Source of the DNA: Lonicera japonica
Taxonomy: Eukaryota; Streptophyta; Magnoliopsida; Dipsacales; Caprifoliaceae
Length of the DNA stretch: 64,000 nt
NCBI GenBank assembly: GCA_021464415.1
Contig: CM038471.1
Span: 9,575,386 to 9,639,385 of the forward strand
Reading direction: 5' to 3'
The notes under the pieces were generated by a model, which worked only from the letters and a program-made list of their open reading frames with translations, ran no database searches and was not told the origin of the DNA. How positions within the stretch are numbered: position 1 is the stretch's first letter; each line of letters begins with the position of its first letter. Below are positions 31,980 to 43,652 of this stretch, piece after piece. The position numbers and the translations under genes were made by a program.

Positions 31980-33809
31980 TGACGGCTCCAAAATAGCGTG
32001 TTATAGCCCAAGTGCAAGCTCGTCAAGTTGTAATAAAGACTCAGAAGTCCGAGTGTCGAACCACAGGGATAATTGAAAAGGGATGGAATGGATTACGGAT
32101 TAAATGGTTTTCGGATTTTTGTAAGTTAGATTTGCTTTGAAACAATGAAAATGTAAAATAGTTGTGAAAATTAATAAGAAAGCACTAAGGTAGGTGGAGG
32201 TTAGTTACAATTTAAGAGACGGTGATCACTAGCTCATACAAAGAATTCAACACAAGGTTTCTCGAAAAATGGGGAATGTTGGTGTATCTCTCAATAGCAA
32301 AAGGTGCGACGCTAGGTGACTCATTCCCGTATTGAATCTATATCAAGAAAGAAACAACCGACATTCCACCAAAGACAAAATTATCATTCTTACCTCTTAG
32401 CTACGGGTGTGAAGCAAAGCAACCCATTCCCGATAAAGCTAATCCGAGATAGATATGACAAACTCATCATAAAAAGATTTAACATAAAACAAGTGTATGT
32501 AATCTCATGATTTAAACAATGAAAATTAGAAAGTGAATCCTAACAATTAAACGGAATGAAGTTTATGGGGTAAATTTGTCATCTCATTATTTATCACTTA
32601 TGGTAGAAAATAAAGAGTCCAAGTATCACATGTAGTGTAAGAAGCACTCAATATATCAATAAATGAATCAAAGATAAGCTAAACAAATTTATAATCTATC
32701 TATGGAGTTTTATGAACTATTTATAATTTCTACAAAAAGGACAAAAACTCCATGAATGGGGGAAAGAGACTACAAGCTTTCTAGAACCATATAAATATCT
32801 TGTATGTTCAATAACAACCAAGAACTAAATATACAAGGCATATAAAGTCTTAACTTAATACGAAAATACCTAGAAAGCTTAAAATAATGGAAGATACGAT
32901 GAAGAAAATGATTCACAAATATTTATCAAACTTTAAACATGGATTGAGCCATTAATCACCGAAAATTATATCGCGATTCATCTCCGTAACCTTAGTAATA
33001 GACTACTCCATAATAAATGAAAGAACAAATATTATAGAAGAAGAAATCATTCTTACAAATTAAACACTTACAAAGGAAAATGAAGAACAATACTCAAGAG
33101 CTCTCCCTTCTCTCTAGAACTTGTAAGTGTGTGAAAACTAGATAATCCTCTATCTACCCCTTTCCTTGGCCAAAAACTAGCCACAAAATAACTAAGAAAT
33201 AATAAAATAAACAAGAAAAAATATCTAGAGACAATAATCCCTCAAAACAGGCTGAAAGGAGCAGGTAGTAAGTGTACTCGCCAGATCATGATCGATCATG
33301 GTTATGCCCATGATCGATCATGGAAGTGTTTTGCCAGAAAAAATGGTTCCATGATCAATCATGGTTATGCCCATGATCGATCATGGACATGCCTATGATC
33401 GATCATGGTTATGCCCATGATCCCATGATCGATCATGGTTATGCCCATGATCCCATGATCGATCATGGTTATACCCATGATCAATCATGGAAGTGTTCTA
33501 CCAAAAATTTTGTAAGCCATGATCGATCATGGCTTTGCCCATGATCGATCATGGACCTGGAACTTCTCACTCAGCACTTTTGCAAGCTAGCTTGGCTAGC
33601 TCTTGATCACTTCATGCAATGCCATTGTATTCCAATCCTACAAACACATGGAATACTACAAAATATACACCAACTTGGGCCATGTTAGATACAAAACTTG
33701 TTAAGGCACTAATCTCAAGATAAGCGGATAATTAGGCAGAATTAAAGCAACAAACGCGTCAAGCGACTCCGAAAAAGAGCTTAAACATGACAATATTATG
33801 CATTTATCA
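31980..33809 (+). mobile_element. LTR-like element of family X (copy 1), 1,830 bp, 5-bp TSD
   Basis: It begins TGACGGCTCC and ends ATTATGCATTTATCA, with perfect TTTAC duplications at 31975-31979 and 33810-33814. TG...CA ends plus a 5-bp TSD fit a solo LTR. Conserved blocks are CCAAGTGCAAGCTCGTCAAG and AGTGTCGAACCACAGGGATA near the start. There is no coding sequence. It contains the palindrome array at 33284-33556. It lies in the gypsy element between the antisense gene and an LTR. Copies are at 44650-46360 (inverted) and about 8743-10125. Confidence 0.8.
33284..33556. repeat. Array of palindromes CCATGATCGATCATGG
   Basis: About ten copies of the 16-bp perfect palindrome (some with one change, e.g. 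GATCAATC) are spaced by TTATGCC, AAGTG or ACATGCC spacers. Two spacers carry an extra CATGATCC. The array lies near the right end of the family X element. Confidence 0.95.
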
Positions 33810-33947
33810 TTTACAGGACCGCTACCTTTTCGGAGAGATCGTGTTCGTCAGTTCTATTTTCCTCGAAGGGCGTGTAAATGAGCAGTAACAGGTTTGTGAT
33901 TGGACAGTTAAGGCTCTGAGGGGATTGTTGGCTTCTCCCACACACCT

Positions 33948-33955
33948 TATATAAA
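33948..33955 (+). promoter_or_regulatory. TATA box of the antisense gene in the gypsy element
   Basis: TATATAAA lies in the context CACACCTTATATAAACCC, about 225 bases before the first ATG (34175) of the antisense gene and on its strand. Confidence 0.55.
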
Positions 33956-34105
33956 CCCTTTGGACTTAGCAGAAACTCCACTTTGTTCTCCTTAAACCCT
34001 AGGCGTCTTTAAAGCTCTGAAAATCTTAAGTTATTTACGCTTTCTACTAATCTGGCATATAGACCTCCATCAGACCATTCTTTTAGGAGATTCTCAACTA
34101 TCCCC

Positions 34106-36920
34106 TTGGTAGATTTCATCGAGAATATACCGTACTTCGCACCCTCTACCTCCCTCCATACTCTAGCCATTCTCATGGATCATTTTACTGATCACGGGCG
34201 AAACTTGGATGCTCAAGACATTAATGAGGTCGGGTCTTCTTCGGGAGCAACTCTAGCTGCTGCCCCTATATCTCCGACTTTGCCCCCACCACCTATCAAC
34301 GCCATACGTATGCTTGATAGCGACCTAAATGAGGTCACCATCTGCCTCCCTCCCACTATTGAGAATACGGAGAGTGCCATCAGCGCGTATATAGAGTATC
34401 TTAGTTCTTTGGCCATTTTTTCCATTGTTTATACCTTTTTCGCGTCGGACATCCCTATTTTCAAAGACAAGTATATATCAAATCCCTGATGGGGTAAAGA
34501 TTAGGGCTCCAGAGCCAGAAGAGAGAGCTTGCTACTTCATGCCCAGAGAGGTTTGCTTCTATGAGTCCGCTTTCGAGCAAGGGCTTAGGTTTTCGATGGA
34601 CGATCACTTAAGATAACTACTCGCTTCTTTGGATCTAGCCCCCGTGCAAGTTCCTCCCAACATGTGGAGTTGCCTCATAGGGTCCATCCTGATCTTCAGA
34701 GCCATCTCTACAGGGAGTCACGAGATCTCTGTCGATGAGTTCCTGACCCTGTTCCAGTGTAAAGATGGTGGGGGCAGAAATAGAAGAACCCTGAGCTACT
34801 CTTCGAGGCTGGGAACTGCCAAAATCATACAAGACCTCCCCACTAGCATCTCCAATTAGAAAATGAGGTTCTTCTTTGTATCTAGAACTGGCTGGGAGCA
34901 TGAAGCACAATGCCCCAGCGTCATTGATCTAAAGACGTGGTTCACCGATCCAAACTCCATTCGTAAGTAATCAAGCTCATGAACCGCCATTTCCTGTCTT
35001 TTCCTTCCCTTGGCCATATATAATTTACTTATCGCTTTGTGCCAGCTTTTGTAGAGAAGAAACCTGTTTCCATCTCCGACAAGTGGATTAAAGATGTCGA
35101 GAAATTTTCGGTGAAGAATTATGGGGCCCTTACTGCTCTAGAAATGCTCTGGCGTTTTGACCTGGGTCCTAAGCCTAGGGACATGGACTCTTCCATCTAG
35201 ACCGTGGCAGACCTCGAGCTCAATAGGCCATTCGTGGCGCTCTCCGGGGCTGCTCCCTTAACCACTACGGCCAAGACCTCCAAGGATGGTACCACAACTC
35301 TTCCAGCCATTGAGAACATAAAGGAAATGGAAGAGGTATGAGGCTCGTGAGGAGAAAATCCAAACAGCCAGCATGTGGCTCAATAAAGGGGGCTCCACTG
35401 AATATTGCCCTTCTGCGCCAGATCCCTTTCTCACTGCCTCCCAGTAAGTTTCTGACCTCTAAATTTTTTTTCAATCTTCACGAAATTCTTCTCTAACTGT
35501 TCTGACACGTTTTGTCGATCTTTCGCAGATAGACCTTTGTTAATAGATCCGAAGAAAGTGACCAAAAGAAAGAGGACTCTTTAGAGAGGTCATTCGACAA
35601 AGAAATCTAAGGCTGATGAAGGATCCTCTGTTCCACCCAAAGGAACGGAGACAGAGTCAGTCCCAGAGCAGGTTATGGAAGGGGAAAGAGATATCGGCTC
35701 GTATATGGAGCTAATAACTAGCCCTTTTGTAGATATTCCTCCTATTGGCTTACAAGAGACAGGATTTATGAGACTAGAAGAGCTCCAAGATGAGGGTGTC
35801 CCGCCCCTTTCAAGCATATATCCCATAAGAGCTGCCTATAAGCAGGTAGTGTCTGAAGATGATGAGGACGTGTAGGAGATAGATCCCACCACCGCTCATC
35901 AGCAGTCGGCCTTTGGGGGCAGTCCTGCTGCCGATATTCCTGCATCCTCTAGGTCAGACGGCTCAGGATTCTTCATGCCGGAGGTGACCCTGCCTCATCT
36001 GGGCGAGGGTATGCTTCAAAATGCCAGGGAGGCGGGGATGAGCAAGGTGGCCAATAAGTCCGGCTTCCATGTGAGCCAAGTAAGCGTTTATCCAACTCTT
36101 CGATGGACTTTGTGTTTTGATTATGTTTCCTCACTATGTTTCTTCTGGTTTCAAGCTATTTCTCTCTTTTATTCGACCTTCCACATAGCCCAGGAAGGAA
36201 CTGGCTCGTGGCCTATCTCTGCCACTCTGGAGAAGTCCAATAACAACCTCAAGGAGTTACGAGTTGAACTCGATGAGGCCTTGGTCCGAGCTGAAAAGGT
36301 TGAAAAAGAGTCTGCCGACCTGAAGTCAGCTCTGGAGGAGGTACACAGTCCCAAGAGCTTAAGCACCAAGGCAAGAGAAAAGCCAGTAGGTTATTGGAGC
36401 CCAAATGAGAAGCGAAGAATGAAGCTAAAAAATTGATAGAAATTGAGCGTGAGGGCAGAGAGAAAGTCAGTACACAAATCAAAGAGCTCCAAACAGAGCT
36501 ATCTGCCAAGAAGGAGGAACTTTCTACTGCTTCCCATCTCATTGAGGCCACGAGGGGTCAAGTTTCTAATTTGGAGAGGGAGATTAATGAGCTCAAATAA
36601 TCTCTCCCAGCCGTCGAGCTTCAAGCCATAGAGAACTTATATGCTCAAGGGGGCCACTCACAAAGATCAGTGAGGCCATCATAGCAGTCTTCTTCAAGTG
36701 TCAGGACCTTGCCTTGCAACAGCCTGACAACCTCAAGGGTCTAGAGCTCCCTTCTGACATGGGCATAACTCCAGAGTTAGAGGCCAAGATCTTGGAGAAA
36801 AGGCGGGACATCCTGGCCATCCTTCAATTGATCAGAGAGGAGGAGCCCGACTTATTGGAGAAGTGGGAGATTGGGAAGGCTTCCCCTTCTAGAGATGGTA
36901 GTGACGTTGGAAGAGCCTGA
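34106..36920 (+). pseudogene. Antisense accessory gene of the gypsy element ('putative gypsy type transposon' family)
   Basis: The plus-strand frames, joined across frameshifts and stops, give an Ala/Pro-rich start (ATG at 34175) and then the family core. Core pieces are APEPEERACYFMPREVCFYE, FEQGLRFSMDDHLR, LAPVQVPPNMWSCLIGSI and FFFVSRTGWEHEAQCPS, recognisable as the plant domain Transposase_28 (PF04195). After an intron-like GTAAGT at about 34964 come Ser-rich parts and a heptad-patterned coiled coil at about 36235-36600. Tat-lineage elements such as Grande carry such a gene antisense to pol. A stop pair near 34613, another near 34857 and a shift near 34470 break it. Its function is not known. 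Confidence 0.6.
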
Positions 36921-37020
36921 TGGCTAAGCTGTTAGTGGTCGTAGAAGCAGTAGTTGTAGGATTTTTCTTTTTTTTTGTATTAGAAAGTTTAAGACCGCCG
37001 TAATCCTTTTTCATCAATGA

Positions 37021-37026
37021 AATAAA
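37021..37026 (+). terminator. Poly(A) signal of the antisense gene
   Basis: AATAAA, in the context ATCAATGAAATAAAAATTC, lies about 100 bases past the last coiled-coil frame and on the same strand. With the TATA box at 33948 it outlines a ~3.1-kb unit. Confidence 0.5.
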
Positions 37027-37113
37027 AATTCTTTTTTTTAGCTTTACTCTGCCTGAGTTCTTGCTTCTACTTTTGTTTAAGTTGTCACGCGAGATATAAC
37101 AATGAGCTCCATA

Positions 37114-38640
37114 TGTAACACCCCGCCCTTAGGGGCGATAAGAAATGAATAAATAGAATACAAATCGTAATAATTTACAATAGATTTAAAAAATACAATG
37201 AAAAATCGTCTATCAAACTACAACCATCTCTAAAGTTATCCCACGAACTCTCACCGTCCCATCCCGCGTTCTCACCATGTGTACCTATAGATGAAAAACA
37301 TGTATGGGGAAGTAAACCGTATATAGAGGACAAAGATGAATTTGTGGAATCAATAGAAAAATAACAAATACACATACATAAGCCCATCACCATACAAGGC
37401 CTCATACCCGGCTCTCTCATGGCTACATGCCAAGTATCACCATACCAATTCATGCCTCATTTCACCCACGCCCTCTCCGCAGACATTCCAAACCAGGATG
37501 TTGGACTGTTGGCAAATCCCCGGTAGGTGTACTTAAACATGTACCAATCAATCACCAAAGCACTTAAGCCAATACATACCACATATAGCAAGCAAAGCCA
37601 TCCATAACATAACCAAGCCAAGGAACAAGTAATAACAAGATGAATACAAGAATACAGATATCAAAGAATAGCTTTAGAGCTTACAAAATGCATACGAAAT
37701 ACTTTCCATACCTTAACCATAGACATCAATCCATAGCAGAAGCTCCGTTCGCGAAATCTTAAAGCTCTCACGTCACCACGCTCCTAGCGTGGCAAGATAC
37801 TCAAACCAATGATCTATGAACCCCCGTTCCCATATCCAACGCTCAAGCTAAAGCTCCTATGGTGGACAACAAGGTAGGAGATAATGAAGAGTGAAGGAGA
37901 GGAAGATTTGGATGGTTTAAAGCTTTAATCCTTGGATTAAGAGGTTAGATGTGTAGAAATCTCTTTCTCTCTCTCCCTAGAGCTCTCTAGAACTCTCTAG
38001 GGATGTTTAGGAGTGTTTGGGTCGTAATTGTGGCAAAAAATGGTCAAAAGAATGCTTAAAAATGATCAAAGCCAACATTGGCCCACCGCGGGACCGGTAT
38101 AAAGAAAGACCATACCGGTCCGTGCTTGAGTTTGGACTCCCCAGACTGGTCCGCGTGTAATTTTGGTGCTCTAATGCACTGTTCGTAATTTGGCTATAAC
38201 TTTTGACTCGGAACTTTGATTGAGGTGATCTTTATGTCCACAGAAAGATAATTGAACGATCTACAACTTCCTAAGAGGAAGTTTTCCCAAATTATGGACC
38301 AATCGTTCCCATAAATTCACCGAAGACAGCTCTCTGCCAAAGCGCTACCGAATGACCAGAATTTAGCGATGGACCTACTTCGGGTCCTGTTTTGATCAAC
38401 GAGGAGTGCGAATTGGATTTCGGCCAAAACACGAAAGTTGTAGAATGGTATGAAATCTAGAATTAAGAATAAATGACAGTCAAATTGGATAAAAGATGAG
38501 AAAGTTACGATAATCCAAAGTTGGCTAAAAACAAGAAAATCGCGTAGGATCAAAACTCATAATTTACAAACCAAAATTGATTCGGGCCACCCGAATCACT
38601 AAAAGATCACTCACATGAGTGTAAAGAAACTTAATACAAC
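37114..38640. mobile_element. LTR-like insertion in the gypsy element, unclassified
   Basis: It starts TGTAACACCCCGCCCTTAGG, a common opening of plant gypsy LTRs. The body is non-coding; ACCAGGATGTTGGACTGTTGG and CCCCGGTAGGTG are its only distinctive blocks. The right limit is uncertain because it runs into a family Y fragment. No TSD was established. Confidence 0.4.
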
Positions 38641-39690
38641 ATACTTAAAACTAACATGAGCCAGCCGCAGCCCTCCAGCCATACAGCTGCTTGCCAACCG
38701 TACTGTTGGGACCTAGCCGCACGCCTTAACCGCACGTACCAACCGCAAGCCCCAACCGCAGGTCCCAGCCACACCCCCTGTGGCTGGCTTTTTTTGGAGC
38801 GCTTTTGGCAAAAATTTACCTATAAATAGAACATTTGGGCTCTCATTTTAGGCATCAACACTCACTAGTGTTTTTAGTAAGGTGAAATTCTGTCAAGATT
38901 ATTAGAGAGTATTTTCTTTTAAAGAATTTTTAAAGAAATGAAGTTAGACAAAGAAAATTAGTGAGAGAGAAGGCTAGTGAGAGAAAAGTCTAGAGAAAGA
39001 AAGTTCAGGAGAGAGAAAGAAGCAATCAAGGCAAGGTTTTTATTCCTTCTTCAAGCGCATCAAGTACGTCTTTCTACAACCTTTCTGAATTTCAATATTA
39101 CATTTAAATATCAGTTTTAATATAGAAAATTAGATAACTTGCAAAGAAGTCCACTGTTTTCAAAATAAATCCTTTCTAAGTTTTACAAGAAATCTAAAAT
39201 CAGTTTTGACACGTTTTCAAAACAAATAAAAATATAGGAACAGTTTCCAAACAAAAGGAATTACGAGACTCTGATTTCATTCTACGAATGAATACGTAGA
39301 CGCTCATAAATCTCGAGTATAATTTCATAAATACTGTTTTAAACTGAGCTCGTCCAAAAGGACTATTTGAAACGCAATTCAAACTACTTGCAAGATATCT
39401 AAAATAGGAATTAAATACATGATTCATTAAGAGACCAACAGGGCGAATTGGATGCCTAACACCTTCCCAATTCGTAACGTAGTTCTCGGACCCTAGCAAA
39501 ATGAATTATTAATAAATCTCTGGTTTTAAACGTATGAAAGATAATTCATTCTCGAATTGTACTTCGTACGATATTTTGTTTATTTTCTTGCAAAACAAAA
39601 TGGCGACTCTACAAAACACATTTTTCTTCAAAACAAAGAAAACCGAGAACAAGGATTTCTCTCGAGTTGGAGGTCCGAATTCTCACACTC
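38640..39690 (+). mobile_element. Family Y LTR, primer site and leader fragment (copy 2)
   Basis: The U3 has repeated AGCCGCA/AACCGCA motifs; CTATAAATAGAACATTTGGG at about 38820 is its TATA region. Further on come the U5 block AAGAGACCAACAGGGCGAAT, a hairpin, and AAAATGGCGACTCT (arginine-tRNA type primer site) at about 39597-39610. It stops ~85 bases later at GGAGGTCCGAATTCT, where gypsy sequence resumes. Copy 3 at 55547-56500 (inverted) stops at the same base. Confidence 0.6.
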
Positions 39691-39694
39691 AGGA

Positions 39695-41990
39695 GTTATT
39701 AGCACCAAACCAGCTCTAGAACCCTGCAGGTTAGAAGCCCCATCGGCTTGCAAGACCCACATTGGCGTGTTTCTGGTATTAAATTCATTGAAGTGGCAAG
39801 GGTCAAAGTGTTCGGGTCTAGGAGCAGTAGTAGCTCCGGTGGCTCTTCAATCTGATCTTTTGTGTAGGTGAACTCGGCTATGAAGTCTGCCCAGCCTAGC
39901 CCTTGATCGAGATTCGAGGCCGATAATTAATCACGAACTGCCCGAGCTTAACAGCCCATATGGCAAACAACCTGATTGCTCTGGCTTGTCGAGGACTCTT
40001 TGCAGTGGCTGATATGTGAGCACATCTATGGTGTGGGCCTGAAAGTAAGGTCTCAGTTTTTGAGACGTGATAAGCAAAGCATATGCCAATTTCTCTAATC
40101 TTGGGTAGTTTAGTTCGATAGGGTGCAGAGCTCTGCTCATGTAGTACACTAGTAGCTGAGCTCCTTCATTGTTCCTCACAGTGCTAAACTAACTGCTATT
40201 CGTGATACTGTCAAATTTAAGTTTAGAATTTCCTCCTTTTTTGGTGAGCTAAAGAGGGGAGGTGATCCGAGGTACTGTTTGAGTTGCTGAAAAGCCAACT
40301 CATATTCTCCAGTCCACTCGAAGGCTTTCTTTAGAGTTTTGAAGAAAGGGTGGCACTTGTCAGTTGCTCTAGAGATGAATCTGTTGAGAGCTGCCACTCT
40401 TTCTACCAGGCTCTGTACTTCTTTAGGTTTGGATGGGGACTTCATGCCAACAAGAGCTTTTATCTTCTTTGGGTTAGCCTCGATTCTCCTTTGAGTGACC
40501 ATAAAGCCCGAGTGACCATAAAGCCCAAGAACATTCCCCCTTTAACTCCAAAAGCGCACTTGGCAGGGTTGAGGGACATGTCGTTTTGTCTGAGTATGGC
40601 GAAGGCTTCGTTGAGGTTAGCCACATGATTTAGGACTTTAAGGCTTTTGACCAGCATGTCGTCAACGTAAACCTTCATGTTTCTGCCTATTTGGTCTTTG
40701 AATAATGCGTTCATTACCTTCTGGTAAGTAGCTCCCATATTCTTTAGTCCGAATGGCATAGCTTTGTAGCAGTACGTGCCTTGATTGGTGATAAAAGAGG
40801 TCTTATCCTCGTCTTCTGGAGCCATCCTGACCTGGTTGTAACTGAAGTATGCATCCATGAAACTTAACATTTCGTGGCCCGTAGTTGCGTTTACAAGTTG
40901 GTCGATCTTTGGGAGTGGGAAACTGTCCTTCAGGCAGTCCTTATTGAGGTCTTTGAAGTCCACACACATTCTCCACTTCCCATTGTGTTTCTTTATAAGC
41001 ACTTTCTTAGAGACCCATTTTGGATAGTGTACCTCCCAAATGAAACCAGCTCGAAGGAGCTTCTAGACTTCTTCTTTGGCGGCCAAATTTCTTTCCGCAG
41101 CAAAACTCCTTTATTTCTGCTTTACGGGTGTGAAAGAGGGATCAGCGTTGAGTCTGTGCCCCATGACCTCCAGGTTCAACCCCTTTATATCGTCGTGGGA
41201 CGAGGCAAAGATGTCGGAGTTAGCCCGCAAGCACTGGCATAGCTCTTCCTTGACCTCTGTGCAAAGTTGATCACTGATCTTGAGGACCCTGTTAGGCTGT
41301 GAGAGGTCAATGACCAAATCTTCCAAGTCTTCCATCGATTATCTATGGAGCTCTTTCTTTTCATCCCTGGGGTCTAAGGTGTCGATCTTTCACTTATCTG
41401 CATTGCTACGCTTTTCTATCCTCAATAATTCTTCACCAGCGCCAGCTTCGATCTCAACAACTATGATGTTTGTTATCCTAACTTCTTTTAGTTTCCTGAA
41501 CTGGAAACTATAAGTTTTGACCTAATTTCCTCTAACCTCCCCGACTCCGTGGGGGGTAGGGAATCTCATAGTCAAGCTGTAGGTCGAAATGGCAGCCCTG
41601 ATCTAATTGAGTGTTCCCATACTGAGGATGGCATTGTAATGAGAGCTCTATCTAGTATTAAGAAGCAATTCCCAGGGATATGGTGAGCTTAATTATTCCC
41701 AAGGATTTAGTCTTTTCTCTTGAAAAACCAACCGAGGTGACCGAGGAAGGGGTCAGGTGCTCTGAGGTGAGCCCATGGCCTTAAAGGCGCTATAGTATAT
41801 GGGGTTGGAAGTGGCCCCTGTGTCAATGAAGATTCTGTGGACATTATCTTCGTCGGTGAACACGAGCCTATCTAACGAGGTGACAGAGGAAGTGGCCCCT
41901 GTGTCAATGAGGATTCTGTGGACTCACACCAGAGGGTCGTCATAAGGGAACTCTACCCCGCTCATATCTTCGTCGGTGAACACGAGCTAT
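39695..41990 (-). pseudogene. Gypsy pol: protease, reverse transcriptase, RNase H, second RNase H piece
   Basis: Minus-strand order: protease with LIDTGATSS (active site near 41885) after FTDEDMSGVEFPYDDPLV; reverse transcriptase with WRMCVDFKDLNKDC, GLKNMGATYQKVMNALF and YVDDMLVKS (near 40660-40640); RNase H with LVYYMSRALHPIELNYPRLE and FVINYRPRISIKG; then WVLQADGASNLQGSRAGLVL (39775-39715), a second RNase H-type start as in Tat elements. Several stops and shifts break it. Sequence ends at the family Y insertion, and no integrase follows on the other side. The protease active-site region is partly duplicated at 41805-41990. Confidence 0.8.
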
Positions 41991-42189
41991 TTAATGTCAT
42001 ACTTCACTATTTTGGCAGGTCTGAAACTAAAGCATTCTGTCTCTGAGCTTGAGAACCTGGCCTGTCTAATATATGCCTTTTTGGACCTATTACTTTTCCC
42101 ATAGTAGGAGGAACCCCCTTCAATCATGAAGATCTCGTTTTTTGGAGCCTTCCCTTTAGCTTCCGGGGTAGCCCCCTTCTTTCTATTCA

Positions 42190-43564
42190 CGTATTATCTG
42201 AGTTGTACTCTCTGGATGAGCTTCTCAATTTCTCCCTTCAGCTTTCAGCAATTATCGGTCTCGTGGCCGTGGTCCTTATGATATCAGTAATACCTGGTTG
42301 TGTCCCGTTTCTCTTCAGATGTCCTCATCTTTCGAACTTCTAAGATCTGTCATGGATCTAACTGGGCATAGACCTCTCCCAAAGGGGCTGTCAAAGGAGT
42401 AAACTGTTGGTGTGCCCTGCCATATTTTGGTTCGATTCTGCCCGCGCTTCTTTCTTACCCTTCTTACCCTCTCTCTCCTGGCCGCGTTATGGGTTATGCC
42501 CCCTTTGGCGCTTGGAGGAGGACAAAAGGGTCAACAAGCCCAACAGATCTCTTCCTTGTAAAGTTTTCTCCACCCCAACCTGCTTGTTGACCTCATCTAA
42601 GAGCTCGGACATTCTTTCAGGCTCTCGATAGGTTCTTGTTTTATGGTGAAGAGGTGAGTGAAGGTCTTGGATTATCGCTTGGTTCCCACAAAATGTGAAA
42701 TGAACTTGGTACCAAGCTCTTGCGAGCTCGAGATTGACCCTGGCAACAGGCTGTTGCACCATGTTCGGGCTGCGCCATTCAGAGTAGTGATGAAAGCCCT
42801 GCATATCACGCCATCTGGGACATTCTAGAGCCCCATCATGTTTCTATATTGCTGCTAACGATCCACAGGGCCAGTGGTTCCATCGTATGATTCCAACGCT
42901 AGGAGTCAAAATATTTTCGAGACCGGGAAATTCTGAATATGATCCGTAAATGGAGATTTTTAGTCTCTAATCAAAGCTGCTGCAGGGCTCCCCGCCAAAT
43001 GACCCACGGTCCTCATCATCTCTGTCATTTGGGCCTCTATTTTTGACATCAATCTTTTCTCAACCTCTTCGACCGACTCTTTGTAAGAGATCCTATTAAA
43101 AATGGACCCTCTAGGTCTGACTTCCACCTCTCGCCTTAGAGTTTGATCTGACGGGAGGGGGGAGGTAGGCCTACGCTCGGACCCCAGTGTCGTGAAGCTT
43201 TGTCTAGGCATCTTTCACAAACCCTGTTAATTCGTGGATCTCTTGCCGGTGGAGGAGGAAGCTAGACCCGCATTTCTTCGTACGAGGTCGTCCGATTAGT
43301 GTCGAAGTGGCGAAATTCGAGCTCACCATTTCTGCCACGGTTCGCCTCTGATCCTCTGTCACGGGCTTCAAGTCTTTCTCTGACTGGGACTCGAGGAAGG
43401 ATTGGGCGAACACTGTCAAATACGGAGGTTGGAGACGACCTGCTTTTCGTGCTAACTTGGGGACTTTGTCTCTGGGCTAAGAGTCTATCAATTCGGATTT
43501 GAAGAATAGCTTACCATTCTTGTAGGGTCAATATAGGGTCTGGCTGAGTTTGTCTTGAAGACAT
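42190..43564 (-). pseudogene. Gypsy gag region
   Basis: On the minus strand a start at 43564 reads MSSRQTQPDPILTLQEW then stop. Later frames give RPRGSIFNRISYKESVEEVE (from ~43120) and LELARAWYQVHF...ERMSELLDEVNKQV (42740-42580), resembling the capsid domain of gypsy gag. MNRKKGATPEAKGKAPKNEI (from 42190) looks like the gag-protease linker. It is broken into at least four frames. Confidence 0.6.
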
Positions 43565-43652
43565 CGTAAATTGTTTTGGTGTTTTGTAGCTTCATAGGAG
43601 GTGTGTAACCTTGAGAAAACTGTCTTTCTCACAAACGGCGCCAAACTATTGG

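Noticed and set aside
33284..33556. Regular short repeats resembling a CRISPR array
   Set aside because: The repeats are palindromic with near-identical short spacers, lie inside a plant LTR-like element, and no cas genes are present.
37175..37453. Minus frame of 92 residues
   Set aside because: It lies in an LTR-like insertion and has no recognised domain.
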